Notes: a model not told the origin generated them from the letters alone. A stretch of DNA of 64,000 nt from Alteribacillus iranensis (GCF_900113025.1 NZ_FONT01000002.1:565878-629877); one strand, 5' to 3'; counted from the stretch's first letter, positions 9,754 to 19,170 are shown. Numbers and translations are program-made.

Positions 9754-10590
9754 TTATTCCTCTGCTTCCTGTTCGTCTTCATCTTCTCCATTTTCCTCCT
9801 GCTCTTCCATTTTCTCTTGTTGGATTTCTTTTATTTTCTCTTCCATGTAGGTTTCCAGGTTTCCTTCGACGTTATTAAATTCGTCGTAGCGTACGTTCGA
9901 TATCTCATTAAAGGATTGTCGTTCTCCGGCGAGTTCTACCGAAAAAGTGAACCGGGTATCATATCCGGTGACATACATCGTTTCTTTATCAATGTACGCG
10001 ACCATGTCAATTCGGTTGAGCTGGATCGATTCTCGTGTCGCGTCATCGAGGCCGCCGAGTGATTCTGTGACACCAAGCTCTTGTAATTTCTGCTCTGCTA
10101 ATACGCGGTGGCGCTCGTCCACTCCTTTAAAGGACACTTCGTAATATTCTTCCTCTTCCTTCATTAAAAACTCCTCTTCAAAGTCGAGGAAAAATTGCAG
10201 GTCTTCTTGCGGGCGTAACGTCGTGTTCAATTCGTCCCGGGTCGTTCCGTAATTTCTCCATTGTTCATTTTCACGAGCTTCTACGATATCACCGTGTATC
10301 CGGAAGTCGAGTTCCAATGGCTCGGTTAAATCAATTAAGTTCATATCGCTTTCTAAATAAGCTTCAAGGGGATCGCTGTAAGTGACTGCCCCCCGTGTGA
10401 AAGTGCCTACTCCTTCCTCTGCCGCAGACAACGAGCGCGACTCGGTAAAGTAGACACTCTCGAGTTCTTCCATATTCCCCATCGCTTCTTTATATACTTC
10501 TTCCGGCAGCTTCTGTTCTCCGCACGCTGTCATTACCAACATTCCCGCTCCGATGACCGCAGCGGACACTACTTTCTTCTTTATCTTCAT
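9754..10590 (-). CDS. Lipoprotein, DUF6612-like
   Basis: A 278-residue protein with a lipoprotein signal: Lys-rich start, hydrophobic core and lipobox MTAC-G, so the mature protein starts at Cys23. The body has the pattern of the Bacillaceae DUF6612 family (short helical start, then beta strands with EDLQFFLDFEEEFL and a late Y..KETMYVTGYD strand). The C-terminal 40 residues are a Glu-rich coiled tail. AGGAG precedes the ATG. A similar, longer domain occurs in the SLH protein at 21.3-22.9 kb, so the cell has membrane- and wall-anchored versions. Function unknown; a substrate- or cargo-binding role is only a guess from the LolA-like fold proposed for such lipoproteins. Confidence 0.75.
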   Translation of the reverse strand: MKIKKKVVSAAVIGAGMLVMTACGEQKLPEEVYKEAMGNMEELESVYFTESRSLSAAEEGVGTFTRGAVTYSDPLEAYLESDMNLIDLTEPLELDFRIHGDIVEARENEQWRNYGTTRDELNTTLRPQEDLQFFLDFEEEFLMKEEEEYYEVSFKGVDERHRVLAEQKLQELGVTESLGGLDDATRESIQLNRIDMVAYIDKETMYVTGYDTRFTFSVELAGERQSFNEISNVRYDEFNNVEGNLETYMEEKIKEIQQEKMEEQEENGEDEDEQEAEE

Positions 10591-11097
10591 ATGTATGTCT
10601 CCTGTTTATTCTATTAATGTAGAGTAACTCAGTGCTATTTTACAGGTCCCACTGTTAAATGGCAAAGCACACTTTCGACCTGTGACAATTCTGTTACTAG
10701 ATTGTTTTATGTTACAAAAGAATTACAAGGGTGAACCTTGTGAAAAAATGCCGTAATTTCAAAGATATTCCCGTTTGATCGAATCGCAAGGTTTCATATT
10801 TCCATGGTTATTCCCCCATAAAAAGCCAGTTTATGTCTCATTTTGTCTTTATCTTGTTACATAACTGTAATCCACATAGCTCTTTTTACATGCTAGACTA
10901 TGAAATAGTTTGTAAGACACCGAAGACAATACACTACTAACTACTACGAAACTACTACACAAATCATAGAAGCGTCACGCTCCGAGCGAAGGCGCATGAA
11001 GCTAGACATCCTACTACACGTTAAAAAAACGACGCGGCTTTTATAATAAAGACATTTTTTTTCACATCAAAGAATATGGGGGAAGGGGTGGCCAACG
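10591..11097. other. Divergent intergenic region
   Basis: About 500 bp between the leftward lipoprotein gene and the rightward NlpC/P60 gene. It holds promoters for both (not resolvable with confidence), a small ACAAGG/CCTTGT hairpin near 10726-10742 and a short copy of a GGCGC/AGCTAGACA repeat at 10969-11007. No gene seen. Confidence 0.5.
10969..11007 (+). repeat. Short copy of the AGGCGC..GAAGCTAGACA intergenic repeat
   Basis: The segment reads AAGCGTCACGCTCCGAGCG, then AAGGCGCATGAAGCTAGACA. Related copies are at 18170-18232 and (inverted) 46250-46375. The AAAAGCG...GGCGCC...AGCTGGACA pattern is a common intergenic element of Bacillaceae genomes (from memory, not searched). Confidence 0.55.
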
Positions 11098-12123
11098 TTG
11101 GTCAAGAAAAGTTTTGCAGCGGCACTGAGTGTTATCATGCTGCTGGCGGCTTTCGCATTTCAGCCAGGGGGCGCGGATGCATCATCGAAAGCCGATTCAA
11201 TCATCGCAGAGGCACGGAAGCATTTAGGAACACCGTACAGATGGGGAGGCACGACGCCGAGCGGATTTGACTGCTCCGGATTTGTCGGATATGCCTTTAA
11301 GAAAAACGGGGAGAACTTACCTAGAACAGCGGCTCAGCAATACAAAGTCGGGAAATCCGTTTCCAGATCCAACTTACAAAAAGGAGATATCGTCTTTTTC
11401 TCCCACGGTTCTGGCATTCAGCATAACGGGATTTACATAGGAGGCAACAAGTTCATCCATGCGGGAACATCCACTGGAGTAACAATCACGAGCTTAAGCA
11501 ACTCTTATTGGTCTCCACGTTACGTTGGAGCGAAGAGAGTGATTAAGGAAGAAGTGAAAGAAGAGGTTAAGTCTCAACAGCTCGAACCACTTCCGGACGG
11601 AGAGTTCCATGACGTGAAGGAAGATTTCTGGGCGTACAACAGTATCTCTAAGCTTGCGGACGAAGGCATCATCAGCGGCTACCGCAACAGCACATTCAAG
11701 CCTTCTGAAAGCATTACGAGAGCACAAGCGGCTACGTACTTAATGAGAGCGTTGGATTTACCACGTGACGGAAAAGATACAGACTTTAACGATGTAAGTA
11801 CAGATCACACTCATGCAACTGCGATTAAAGCAGTTAGTGAAGCAGGATATATTCGCGGGGATCAAGATGGCAACTTCATGCCGAATGACCCAATGACTCG
11901 CCAGCAAATGGCGGTTGTGTTCTATCGCGTGTTTGACCTCGAAGGTACGACATACGACGGTGACTTCGTCGATGTTGGTTCGGATCATCGTTACGCGAAA
12001 CACATTGACGCATTGGCAGGCACTGGCATCACAACCGGGAACGAGGACGGAGAATTTGAACCTGGTCGTGAAACAACACGTGCCCACTTCGCGGTATTTT
12101 TGGACAAGGCGTTAAATCGCTAA
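11098..12123 (+). CDS. SLH-anchored NlpC/P60 endopeptidase
   Basis: A 341-residue secreted wall hydrolase. A TTG start is used, preceded by GGAAGGGG; the ATG at 11076 is in another frame. The signal peptide ends near GGADA. The NlpC/P60 domain is at about residues 32-145: catalytic Cys59 in GFDCSGF, His109 in IQHNGIYIG and His121 in KFIHAG. This family cleaves gamma-D-Glu-meso-DAP bonds in peptidoglycan stems. After a Glu/Lys linker come three SLH domains (about 165-340: FHDVKEDFWAYNSI, FNDVSTDHTHATAI, FVDVGSDHRYAKHI) that fix it to the wall. A terminator follows 20 nt after the stop. It is a single-gene unit. Confidence 0.9.
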   Translation: MVKKSFAAALSVIMLLAAFAFQPGGADASSKADSIIAEARKHLGTPYRWGGTTPSGFDCSGFVGYAFKKNGENLPRTAAQQYKVGKSVSRSNLQKGDIVFFSHGSGIQHNGIYIGGNKFIHAGTSTGVTITSLSNSYWSPRYVGAKRVIKEEVKEEVKSQQLEPLPDGEFHDVKEDFWAYNSISKLADEGIISGYRNSTFKPSESITRAQAATYLMRALDLPRDGKDTDFNDVSTDHTHATAIKAVSEAGYIRGDQDGNFMPNDPMTRQQMAVVFYRVFDLEGTTYDGDFVDVGSDHRYAKHIDALAGTGITTGNEDGEFEPGRETTRAHFAVFLDKALNR

Positions 12124-12141
12124 TAAACAACCACACATGAC

Positions 12142-12169
12142 GACTCGCCATCACGGCGGGTCTTTTTTT
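12142..12169 (+). terminator. Terminator of the SLH-NlpC/P60 gene
   Basis: GACTCGCC and GGCGGGTC form a stem with a short loop, followed by seven T. Confidence 0.85.
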
Positions 12170-12881
12170 GTGTCCTTCTATACAGAAAGGCGGGGGGTGG
12201 GGCTTTTCCTGACGCTCCTCGTTGATACCGTCCATTCATACTCGGAGGACGCCAGGTCAGGGTGCACTTTCCTTTCTGCTGGGACTCCAGCGGCGGGTAC
12301 ACTGACAGCACACGGCGCCCGCATCTATTGTAAGCCGTATGCTTTGTTTCTCATTCGCTCGTGGAAGGGGGATGTCCACGCGAATGTTTTTTGCCTTGTT
12401 TCTTACCGACAAAGCAGGCACTGCCAAAAAAGGCACCAATAATCATTTAGAGAAGGAGTGTGTTTTGTCTTTGTGTTTTATTCATACCTCCTTTTTTGCA
12501 AGGTTAAACCTATCTTATCCATTTTTTTCTTATGTTTTGATTTTGTAATACAGTGGTAATATTTCTCTATCCTTTTGTTTTTTAACAGACCAAAATATCC
12601 TTCTTCTAGGTTGAATCGTTCGCTATGGATCTGTATCGAAAGGTGTTACTCAGTTGAAAAACACTCCGCTTTCCGCGGGCAACGCTTCAGCTTCCTCATG
12701 AGCAAAACCCGCTCACTGCGGGATCTTCAGCTGTTGCTTTTCCCGCAGGAGTCTTCGTATTTTTCAACTAAAATTTATAAATGAAATATATACCTGCACG
12801 TGCCTTTCATTTTTCTATGTGTAGTAGAAACTATGAATCTATGATAGCTTTAAACTATGGAATAGAAAGAGAGGTTGTTGG
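12170..12881. other. Gene-free intergenic stretch
   Basis: About 700 bp between two rightward genes. Short ORFs in it have no ribosome binding site or recognisable product. It contains the 116-bp palindromic repeat at 12653-12768. The promoter of the subtilase gene must lie after that repeat, but no clear -35/-10 pair stands out. Confidence 0.5.
12653..12768. repeat. 116-bp GTTGAAAA...TTTTCAAC repeat, copy 1
   Basis: A 116-bp element bounded by GTTGAAAA and TTTTCAAC. The interior reads CGCTTTCCGCGGGCAACGC, TTCAGCTTCCTC, CACTGCGGGATCTTCAGC and TTTTCCCGCAGGAGTC, and it can fold on itself. A same-length, almost identical copy is at 63369-63484 inside the atp operon. Similar CGCTTTCCGCGGGC...CCCGCAGGAGTC elements are widespread in Bacillaceae (from memory). 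Confidence 0.85.
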
Positions 12882-15167
12882 ATGTTTCAAAAGAAAGTGT
12901 TACACGTGCTTTTTGGATGTGCGGTTGTTTTTTCTTATCCTGGAGCCGGTCTTGCGAGTGACGCCACAGTGGAAGACCATACATACTTAGTTGGCTTCGA
13001 GGATGAGATCGATGTGAATGTAATTGAAAACAGCGGCGGAGAAACAGGAGATATTTGGGATCGAATTGACGCCGCGGAAGTGGAAATGACGTCTTCGGAA
13101 GCAGCTTGGCTGTCCTCCCAGGAAGACGTCGAGTATGTGGAATTAAACCAAACGGTGGAAGTAAGCGCCACTCCCCCGCTTGAAAATTGGGGACTCGAAC
13201 ACTTGGATATCCCGGATGCCTGGGACACAGGAGTAACGGGAGAAGGCATTGATGTCGCGGTTGTTGATACCGGCATTGAATCCTCCCACCCCTCATTGAA
13301 TGTAACGGACGGTTTTTCTGCCGTACCGGGAGTGACTTCTTATGATGATGATAACGGTCACGGGACCCATGCTGCCGGTATTATTGCGGCGAATCAGCCG
13401 AGTGCCGGACTTGTCGGTGTCGCACCGGATGTAAACTTGTATGCTGTGAAAGTTCTCGACGCGGTCGGCAGGGCTCCTCTTTCTCAAGTTCTTAGTGGGA
13501 TTGACTGGGCGATTGACCAAGACGTAGACGTGATTAGCATGAGTTTCGGCACGTTAACCGACTCGACGACGATGCAATCGATGCTTGATGAAGCGTACGA
13601 AGACGGAATCATTATTGCAGCTGCGGCTGGGAACCGCGGCGAAGGAACATTGCCAGATGGTCGGGTGGAATATCCAGCCCGTTATGACTCTACCGTTGCC
13701 GTAGGTGCGGTCGATACGAGAAATGAGCGAGCGTACTTTTCGGCAACAGGTGAAGCGATTGAAATTGTTGCTCCTGGCGTGAATGTCGTGAGCACGTACA
13801 AAGATTCCACGTACGGGGCGTTAAGCGGCACCTCCATGGCTGCTCCTTTCGTGGCCGGAGCGTTTGCTTTATTGAAAGAAGCGTATCCAGAGGCGACTGC
13901 TCAAGAATTACGCTCTCTCCTACAAGATGAAGCGATCGATCTCGGCGAACCGGGACGCGATCCTTCTTACGGTTATGGGCTTGTTCAACTACCAGATCTC
14001 AGTGAAGAACTCGAGCCGAATGAAGACAATGACCACCCATTAGACCGTGACGAGGAATCCACAGAAGATCCGGTGGAAGAAGAGATTGAAGATAACCCGA
14101 TTGATGAGGATCCTATTGAAACACCGGATGAGAGCACTCACATTCCGGCAGGAGTCGATGCCCGGGTGGTTTATGAAAACGACTCTGCCGCTGTGCATGT
14201 ATTTTGGAACGCTCCCGATCAGGACGATGTGACCGCTCACCGCATTTACCGGGACGGTGTTTTGCATCAAGAAGTAGAGCACACGACTCTTTTTGAAGAC
14301 GAAAATGTCGATCCAGGCACGTACGAATATAAAGTGACCGCGATCGATGCGGACGGCAATGAATCCGAAAAAAGCCCCCCTGTTGAAGTCGTTGTCGAAG
14401 AAGAAACCGAGGATGACGAGTCTGCCGACGACGATTCAGGCAACGAGGACACAGAAGGGGAAGAAGAACCAGATACAGGTGAGGAAGCTCCTGACCAAGA
14501 AGCGGAAGACACCGATAACGGAGATGCTGGTTCAGAGGACGGCCAAGAGGAAGAAGACGCTGACAGAGATTCCGATGAAGAGGATTCCAGTTTTAGCTGG
14601 CCGGATGAGCTAGACGACGCCCCTACATTTGAAGACGTCGATGGGGATTACTGGGCAGCAGAACCGATCCAAGAACTTAGCTCACGCGGCATTATTCAAG
14701 GGTCCGACGGTACCTTCCGTCCAAGCGAATCCGTCCGCCGCGGTCAAGCGCTCGCAATGATCGGACGCATGCTCGAATGGCAAGCAGAACCCGTTGATAC
14801 AGAATTCCCTGACGTCGACTCCGATTACTTCTCTTCCGGCTATATCCATCATGCCGTGGAAGCAGACTATATCAGCGGTTTTTCCGACGGCACCTTCCGC
14901 CCGAACAACAATGTCACACGCGGACAAATGGCGGCGATTTTAGGAAGCGTGTTTGAACTGGACGTCTCTTCCGTTTCCGCTACCGACCGCTTCATAGATG
15001 TCGAGGAAAGCACGACGGGATACCGCGCCATTGCCTATCTTGCCGAAGAAGGAATTGTCGGCGGCTATGACGATGGTACGTATCGCCCGAACGAACCACT
15101 CACCCGTGCTCAATTCGCAAGTATCTTTTATGAATTGGGAGAGCACCTGATTGACGAAGATGAATAA
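12882..15167 (+). CDS. Cell-wall-anchored subtilisin-like serine protease (S8) with FnIII and SLH domains
   Basis: A 761-residue exoenzyme. The ATG is preceded by AGAGAGG. Signal peptide to about residue 25, an inhibitor_I9-type prodomain (about 30-95), then a complete S8 domain (about 100-375). The catalytic triad is visible: Asp129 in VVDTGI, His160 in NGHGTHAAG and Ser318 in GTSMAAP, with oxyanion Asn251 in AAGNRG. An acidic linker leads to a fibronectin type III domain (about 425-500), a second Glu/Asp linker of about 75 residues, and three C-terminal SLH domains (about 583-755: FEDVDGDYWAAEPI, FPDVDSDYFSSGYI, FIDVEESTTGYRAI). The role is proteolysis at the cell surface, for nutrition or surface-protein turnover (inference). 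Confidence 0.93.
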   Translation: MFQKKVLHVLFGCAVVFSYPGAGLASDATVEDHTYLVGFEDEIDVNVIENSGGETGDIWDRIDAAEVEMTSSEAAWLSSQEDVEYVELNQTVEVSATPPLENWGLEHLDIPDAWDTGVTGEGIDVAVVDTGIESSHPSLNVTDGFSAVPGVTSYDDDNGHGTHAAGIIAANQPSAGLVGVAPDVNLYAVKVLDAVGRAPLSQVLSGIDWAIDQDVDVISMSFGTLTDSTTMQSMLDEAYEDGIIIAAAAGNRGEGTLPDGRVEYPARYDSTVAVGAVDTRNERAYFSATGEAIEIVAPGVNVVSTYKDSTYGALSGTSMAAPFVAGAFALLKEAYPEATAQELRSLLQDEAIDLGEPGRDPSYGYGLVQLPDLSEELEPNEDNDHPLDRDEESTEDPVEEEIEDNPIDEDPIETPDESTHIPAGVDARVVYENDSAAVHVFWNAPDQDDVTAHRIYRDGVLHQEVEHTTLFEDENVDPGTYEYKVTAIDADGNESEKSPPVEVVVEEETEDDESADDDSGNEDTEGEEEPDTGEEAPDQEAEDTDNGDAGSEDGQEEEDADRDSDEEDSSFSWPDELDDAPTFEDVDGDYWAAEPIQELSSRGIIQGSDGTFRPSESVRRGQALAMIGRMLEWQAEPVDTEFPDVDSDYFSSGYIHHAVEADYISGFSDGTFRPNNNVTRGQMAAILGSVFELDVSSVSATDRFIDVEESTTGYRAIAYLAEEGIVGGYDDGTYRPNEPLTRAQFASIFYELGEHLIDEDE

Positions 15168-15174
15168 ATGCAAC

Positions 15175-15220
15175 AGAGCCAGATTGGACGGGAGTCCCCC
15201 GTTCGACTGGCTCTTGTTTT
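15175..15220 (+). terminator. Terminator of the subtilase gene
   Basis: GAGCCAG and CTGGCTC pair, with an inner GGG/CCC pairing, followed by TTGTTTTG. It lies immediately before repeat array 1. Confidence 0.8.
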
Positions 15221-16335
15221 GTCTCGACGTTTGTGTTGCGTGACTTGAGTGTGCATTTGCACGTTCTCCGGGTACGGTATGGGATGGTGCGTTCCCTCAT
15301 TTAGAGTACTCTTGGGATTTGGGCACCTTTCCGATGGGTGCCTGCCCTCCATGCGCTTTTGGTCTTTCCCCGGGCAGGCAAATTTCCCTTGCCTTCCCTC
15401 TTTCCTGAGCTCTATCGTGATTCGGGCATCTTTCCGACTCTTGCCTAACCTCTCCGCTCTTCTGCTTTTTCCACGGGCAGGCAAATTTGCTTTGCCTTCC
15501 CTCATCCCTGAGCTCTATCGTGATTCGGGCACCTTTCCGACTCTTGCCTGACCTCCATGCGCTTTTGCTTTTTCCCCGGGCAGGCAAATTTGCTCTGCCT
15601 TCCCTCTCTCTTGAGCTTTCTCCTGGTTTGGGCATCTTTCCAACTCTTGCCTGACCTCCCCGCTCTTTTGCTCTTCCCCCGGGCACGCAAACTTTCCTTG
15701 CCTTCCCTCCTCCCTGAGCTCTCTCGTGATTCGGCCACCTTCCCAGCTCTTGCCTGACCTCCCCGCTCTTTTGGTTTTTCCCCAGGCAGGCAAATTTCCC
15801 TTGCCTTCCCTCCTCCCTGAGCTCTCTCTTGGTTTGGGCATCTTCCCTGCTCTTGCCTGACCTCCCCGCTCTTTTGGTTTTTCCCCGGGCAGGCAAATTT
15901 CCCTTGCCTTTTCTCTCTCTTGAGCTCTCTCTTGGTTTGGGCACCTTTCCGACTCTTGCCTAACCTCTCCGCTCTTCTGCTTTTTCCACGGGTACGCAAA
16001 TTTGCTTTGCCTTCCCTCTTTCTTGAGGTTCCTCGTGATTCGGGCATCTTTCCGACTCCTGCCTACCCCTCCCTGATCTTTTGCTCTTTCCACGGGCACG
16101 CAAATTTCCTTTGCCTTCCCTCTTTCTTGAGCTCTCTCCTGTTTTGGGCATCTTCCAAGCGGTTGCCTAACCTCTCCGCTCTTCTGCTTTTTCCCCGGGA
16201 ACGCAAATTTCCTTTGCCTTCCCTCCGCCATCCTTCTGCTTCACTCTGGTCACGCTTCCGCGGTCGTTGCCTTCCCTCTTCCTGAGCCTTCTCGACATTT
16301 GGGTCACCTCTCCAATCACGCATCCCCGCGGCGCC
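15218..16335 (+). repeat. Family I 52-bp repeat array 1 (103-bp dimers)
   Basis: About 21 diverged monomers of 51-52 bp. Nine successive 103-bp dimers start at 15321, 15424, 15527, 15630, 15733, 15836, 15939, 16042 and 16146, so the spacing is 103 bp except for one 104. Half 1 begins GGGCAYCTTTCCGACTCTTG then CCTGACCTCC. Half 2 begins GGGCAGGCAAATTTCCCTTG then CCTTCCCTC. The plus strand is strongly pyrimidine-rich. Because 103 is not a multiple of 3 and stops are rare on the purine-rich minus strand, all three minus frames are open for 180-240 codons; these are not genes. It lies between a terminated gene and the next promoter. Confidence 0.93.
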
Positions 16336-16641
16336 TTCTTTTTTCGATATTTTTATCAGAGTTAGCAGGAAGTCCGCCTTTCTTCGCCGAATAATTATTC
16401 GAAGTCTATCCAACTACCATTGTTGTGTATATTTCTTACTCTTTTTCCAATATAAGATAGCGAAAATTTTGTTTTCGACTTATAATAAAACATGTGCCTA
16501 CTATAAGAGCATTCTACTGAAAAAAGCTCACCCTCGTGGGCTATATTTAAAAACTCAGTACGCAAGCCGATGGCGCCTATAGCTACACTACTTACCAAGA
16601 ATGTTTTACTTATTAATCTTACTAAAAATGGGGGGATCGGG

Positions 16642-18162
16642 TTGCTGGAGAACACGTCACGTATGCAAAAAATCGTGGTGACATCGACGGCTGTGACCGG
16701 AGCCGTACTGGCAGCTCCTGTGATGGCGGATGCCGCACTCGGAGATGATACACTACGGCCGGGCGACAGCAAGGACGATGTCAAAAAGCTACAAGATTTG
16801 TTGCGGGAAGCAGGACATTTTACATATCATACATCAACCGGGTATTACGGGGACCGCACGAAAGAAGCTGTTCTTTCCTTTCAACGACAACATAACTTAG
16901 CGGCCGATGGCATTGCCGGGCCGCAAACATTCAGCGTATTATTAACCGATCGCTCTTCTCGTGATAACGGGCAGGCTGTAGCGACGGCGTCTTCGTCCAA
17001 CAACGATTCGCTTGGTACGTCGAGCGTTTTTCGGATGGGAGACAAACATGCGAAAGTAAAAACATTGCAGCGCAGGCTACAGTCTCTCGGGTACTATAAG
17101 GGCGGTCTCGACAGCCATTACGGGCGCCAAACCGCCGCGGCCGTTCGCAAATTCCAGAAAAACGAGCAGCTCGCCGTGGATGGCATTGCCGGGCCACAGA
17201 CACTCGCTGCCTTACAAGGAGCGTCTTCTGCAGACAAGTCTGTCTCTTCCGTCCAATCCCTCAGCCAAGGAACGACATTCAAAGTGCTCTCGATTGGCGA
17301 CAAGGGGAACGAGATCTCCCAGCTGCAGCAGCAGTTAAAAGATCTTGGCTATTATAAAAGCAATGTCACCGGAGTATTTGGCCCGATTACAGAAGAAGCG
17401 GTACGGAAATTCCAGCGGAAAAACAGCTTAACGGTAGACGGAATGGCTGGCCCGAAGACACTGAATAAACTCCGCCACAACCCGAAACAGTCATCAACGG
17501 TCACGAACCAATCGGTAGAAACGAATAGCTCCTCTTCCTCTGTGCTTCGCTACCAGTCTCGCGGCACCGAAGTGGAGCGTTTGCAAAATGAACTTCGCCA
17601 GCTCGGGTATATGAAAATGGAAGCAACCGGAGTGTACGGAGAAGTAACCGAACAAGCCGTACGATCTTTCCAGCAAGCGCATGGATTAACGGCAGATGGG
17701 ATCGCCGGACCGGTCACACACCGTGCCATTCAACAAGCGCTCCATGGAAATGTTGCGTCCGAGTCCCAGCAAAAAAAGCAAACACCTCCCTCTGGAAGTA
17801 AAGTAGATGTGACCAATTTGGTGGCGGACGCTGCTGAACATGTCGGCACTCCTTATGTGTGGGGCGGAACGTCTTCTTCCGGCTTTGATTGCAGTGGTTT
17901 TCTTCAATATGTGTTTCGAGACAACGGGGTAGAGCTGCCGCGTACGGTAGCCGGCATTTACGACGCTGGTACTTCCGTAAGCAACCCTCGTGTCGGCGAC
18001 ATTGTCTTTTTTGAAACATACACATCCGGCCCATCGCACGCTGGTATTTATCTCGGGAATAATCAATTTATCCATGCCGGTACGTCGACGGGTGTCACAG
18101 TAAGTAACCTGACATCCAGCTATTGGGAGGAACGATACATCGGAACCAGACGCTATTATTAA
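16642..18162 (+). CDS. Peptidoglycan DL-endopeptidase: four PG-binding domains plus NlpC/P60
   Basis: A predicted 506-residue secreted autolysin. TTG at 16642 was chosen because GGGGGGA sits 6 nt upstream; ATG at 16663 is the alternative. The signal peptide ends at VMADA. Four PG_binding_1 modules follow (about residues 38-101, 131-191, 214-276 and 301-366), each with the LQ..L..LGYY..., Y(G/F)..T..AV..FQ... and DGIAGP.T pattern. The C-terminal NlpC/P60 domain (about 388-505) has catalytic Cys417 in GFDCSGF, His466 in PSHAGIYLG and His478 in FIHAG. This domain order resembles LytE/CwlS-type hydrolases, but with PG-binding modules in place of LysM. It is monocistronic, just after array 1. Confidence 0.9.
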   Translation: MLENTSRMQKIVVTSTAVTGAVLAAPVMADAALGDDTLRPGDSKDDVKKLQDLLREAGHFTYHTSTGYYGDRTKEAVLSFQRQHNLAADGIAGPQTFSVLLTDRSSRDNGQAVATASSSNNDSLGTSSVFRMGDKHAKVKTLQRRLQSLGYYKGGLDSHYGRQTAAAVRKFQKNEQLAVDGIAGPQTLAALQGASSADKSVSSVQSLSQGTTFKVLSIGDKGNEISQLQQQLKDLGYYKSNVTGVFGPITEEAVRKFQRKNSLTVDGMAGPKTLNKLRHNPKQSSTVTNQSVETNSSSSSVLRYQSRGTEVERLQNELRQLGYMKMEATGVYGEVTEQAVRSFQQAHGLTADGIAGPVTHRAIQQALHGNVASESQQKKQTPPSGSKVDVTNLVADAAEHVGTPYVWGGTSSSGFDCSGFLQYVFRDNGVELPRTVAGIYDAGTSVSNPRVGDIVFFETYTSGPSHAGIYLGNNQFIHAGTSTGVTVSNLTSSYWEERYIGTRRYY

Positions 18163-18169
18163 GAAAAGC

Positions 18170-18232
18170 ACAAGATGTCTGAAGCTAGACAATAGAAAAG
18201 CGTAAGGCGCCTGAAGCTGGACAGTATTCCAT
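18170..18232 (+). repeat. AAAGCG..GGCGCC..AGCTGGACA intergenic repeat
   Basis: Two tandem half-copies: AAAGCACAAGATGTCTGAAG with CTAGACA, then AAAAGCGTAAGGCGCC with TGAAGCTGGACAG. It is related to 10969-11007 and 46250-46375. Confidence 0.65.
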
Positions 18233-18410
18233 AAACGTTATACTTCCCTATCCATGTGGGAAACTTTCTCTAGTAGAGAAACGTGCCCAAAAGTATCACG
18301 TTGTCTGTGTGTCGTATACTGCGAAAAACGGATACGTGATTCACTCGGGCACCAACCTCCTGCTAGACATCCCGAAAGGAAACGTGGGATAGGTTTTCCC
18401 CCTTCTATTT

Positions 18411-18450
18411 TAAAACCCAACACTTTCCAACTGAAAAGGTGTTGGGTTTT
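18411..18450. terminator. Bidirectional-type terminator
   Basis: AAAACCCAACAC pairs perfectly with GTGTTGGGTTTT around a 15-nt loop. It probably ends the PG-binding/NlpC transcript. Confidence 0.75.
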
Positions 18451-18568
18451 CGCTTGTACACCGAACGCCCTGTCTTTGAGTGTTTAAAAATTCGAACAAG
18501 AGTGGTTTTTCTATCAAAACGATGTTATATTTTATAAAATACCCCTCTGTTGATCTTAGGAGGTTCCT

Positions 18569-19021
18569 ATGAAGCATGTTGCGTCCCCTCTCGATCTAGA
18601 GTCGTTGGAGGTTTATCTTCACCCTTTGTCGGTGAGCCAGGAGGAATGGAATCCTCTGTATGAAAAAATGAAATCGTACTTAGAGAATTTTGATGATTCT
18701 TGCATTATAAGTGGTCATTATCCGGCTACGTTGGACAAGCGGATTACTCCTCATCATATTCATATTAATGTGCGTCGCGCGTTTACGACCGATGCGGTAC
18801 TGTTGTACAAAGATCTGTCTTCTTATATTAACCAACAAAATCCTCTGATTTTATTAGGAGTGATGAATCAACACGGCAAGATTTCGACGCCTTTTATTAT
18901 GGATTTGCTTGTCATACTCAATGCCCATTTTCCTAAGTTGACTACCATTGAAGGGTTTCTCCATCCTGCGTGCTGGAAGGAAGCCATTTATCGCGTACGG
19001 GAATACGGGTATTTCTCCTAA
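18569..19021 (+). CDS. Unrecognised conserved-looking cytoplasmic protein
   Basis: A 150-residue ORF with an excellent AGGAGG 7 nt before the ATG, so it is a real gene. It has no signal peptide and no long membrane segment. His-rich stretches (KRITPHHIHINVRR) and alternating strands and helices (ILLGVMNQHGKISTPFIM, DLLVILNAHFPKL) suggest a compact alpha/beta protein. I do not recognise a family. It is monocistronic, followed by family II palindromic repeats and a bidirectional terminator. Confidence 0.7.
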   Translation: MKHVASPLDLESLEVYLHPLSVSQEEWNPLYEKMKSYLENFDDSCIISGHYPATLDKRITPHHIHINVRRAFTTDAVLLYKDLSSYINQQNPLILLGVMNQHGKISTPFIMDLLVILNAHFPKLTTIEGFLHPACWKEAIYRVREYGYFS

Positions 19022-19054
19022 TACGAATACCGTCCGCGCCTCCCCGCGACCGAT

Positions 19055-19170
19055 CATGAAGCAAGGGTTTGCAGGTTTTCTTGCAACTCTTGCTTCATGA
19101 CTCGTTCATGAGACCAAGTTTAGCGATAATCTTCGAGGTTCTCGCTTCATGAGAGTTACCTGGTGGCTCT
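19055..19170. repeat. Family II 52-bp palindromic repeats, small array
   Basis: Unit 1 (19055-19099) is a 45-bp palindrome: CATGAAGCAAG and CTTGCTTCATG arms with further GTTTGCA/TTGCAAC pairing. After a 7-nt spacer the next CATGAGACCAAG starts at 19107, exactly 52 bp later, and a third CATGAG lies near 19148. It belongs to the same family as 23025-23580. Confidence 0.75.

Larger units (their letters stand above)
18163..18568. other. Intergenic region with repeat copy, terminator and inverted repeats
   Basis: Holds the GGCGCC repeat (18170-18232), a GTGCCC/GGGCAC plus TATCACGT/ACGTGAT long inverted repeat spanning about 18282-18352, and a strong terminator at 18411-18450. An AT-rich promoter-like stretch (TTATATTTTATAAAAT) precedes the orphan gene at 18569. 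No ORF with a ribosome binding site. Confidence 0.5.

Noticed and set aside
15297-16231. Three long overlapping minus-strand ORFs, Arg/Lys/Glu/Gly-rich
   Set aside because: They are products of the 103-bp repeat array read in each frame. No ribosome binding site, no start context, and the frame rotates through the same repeat.
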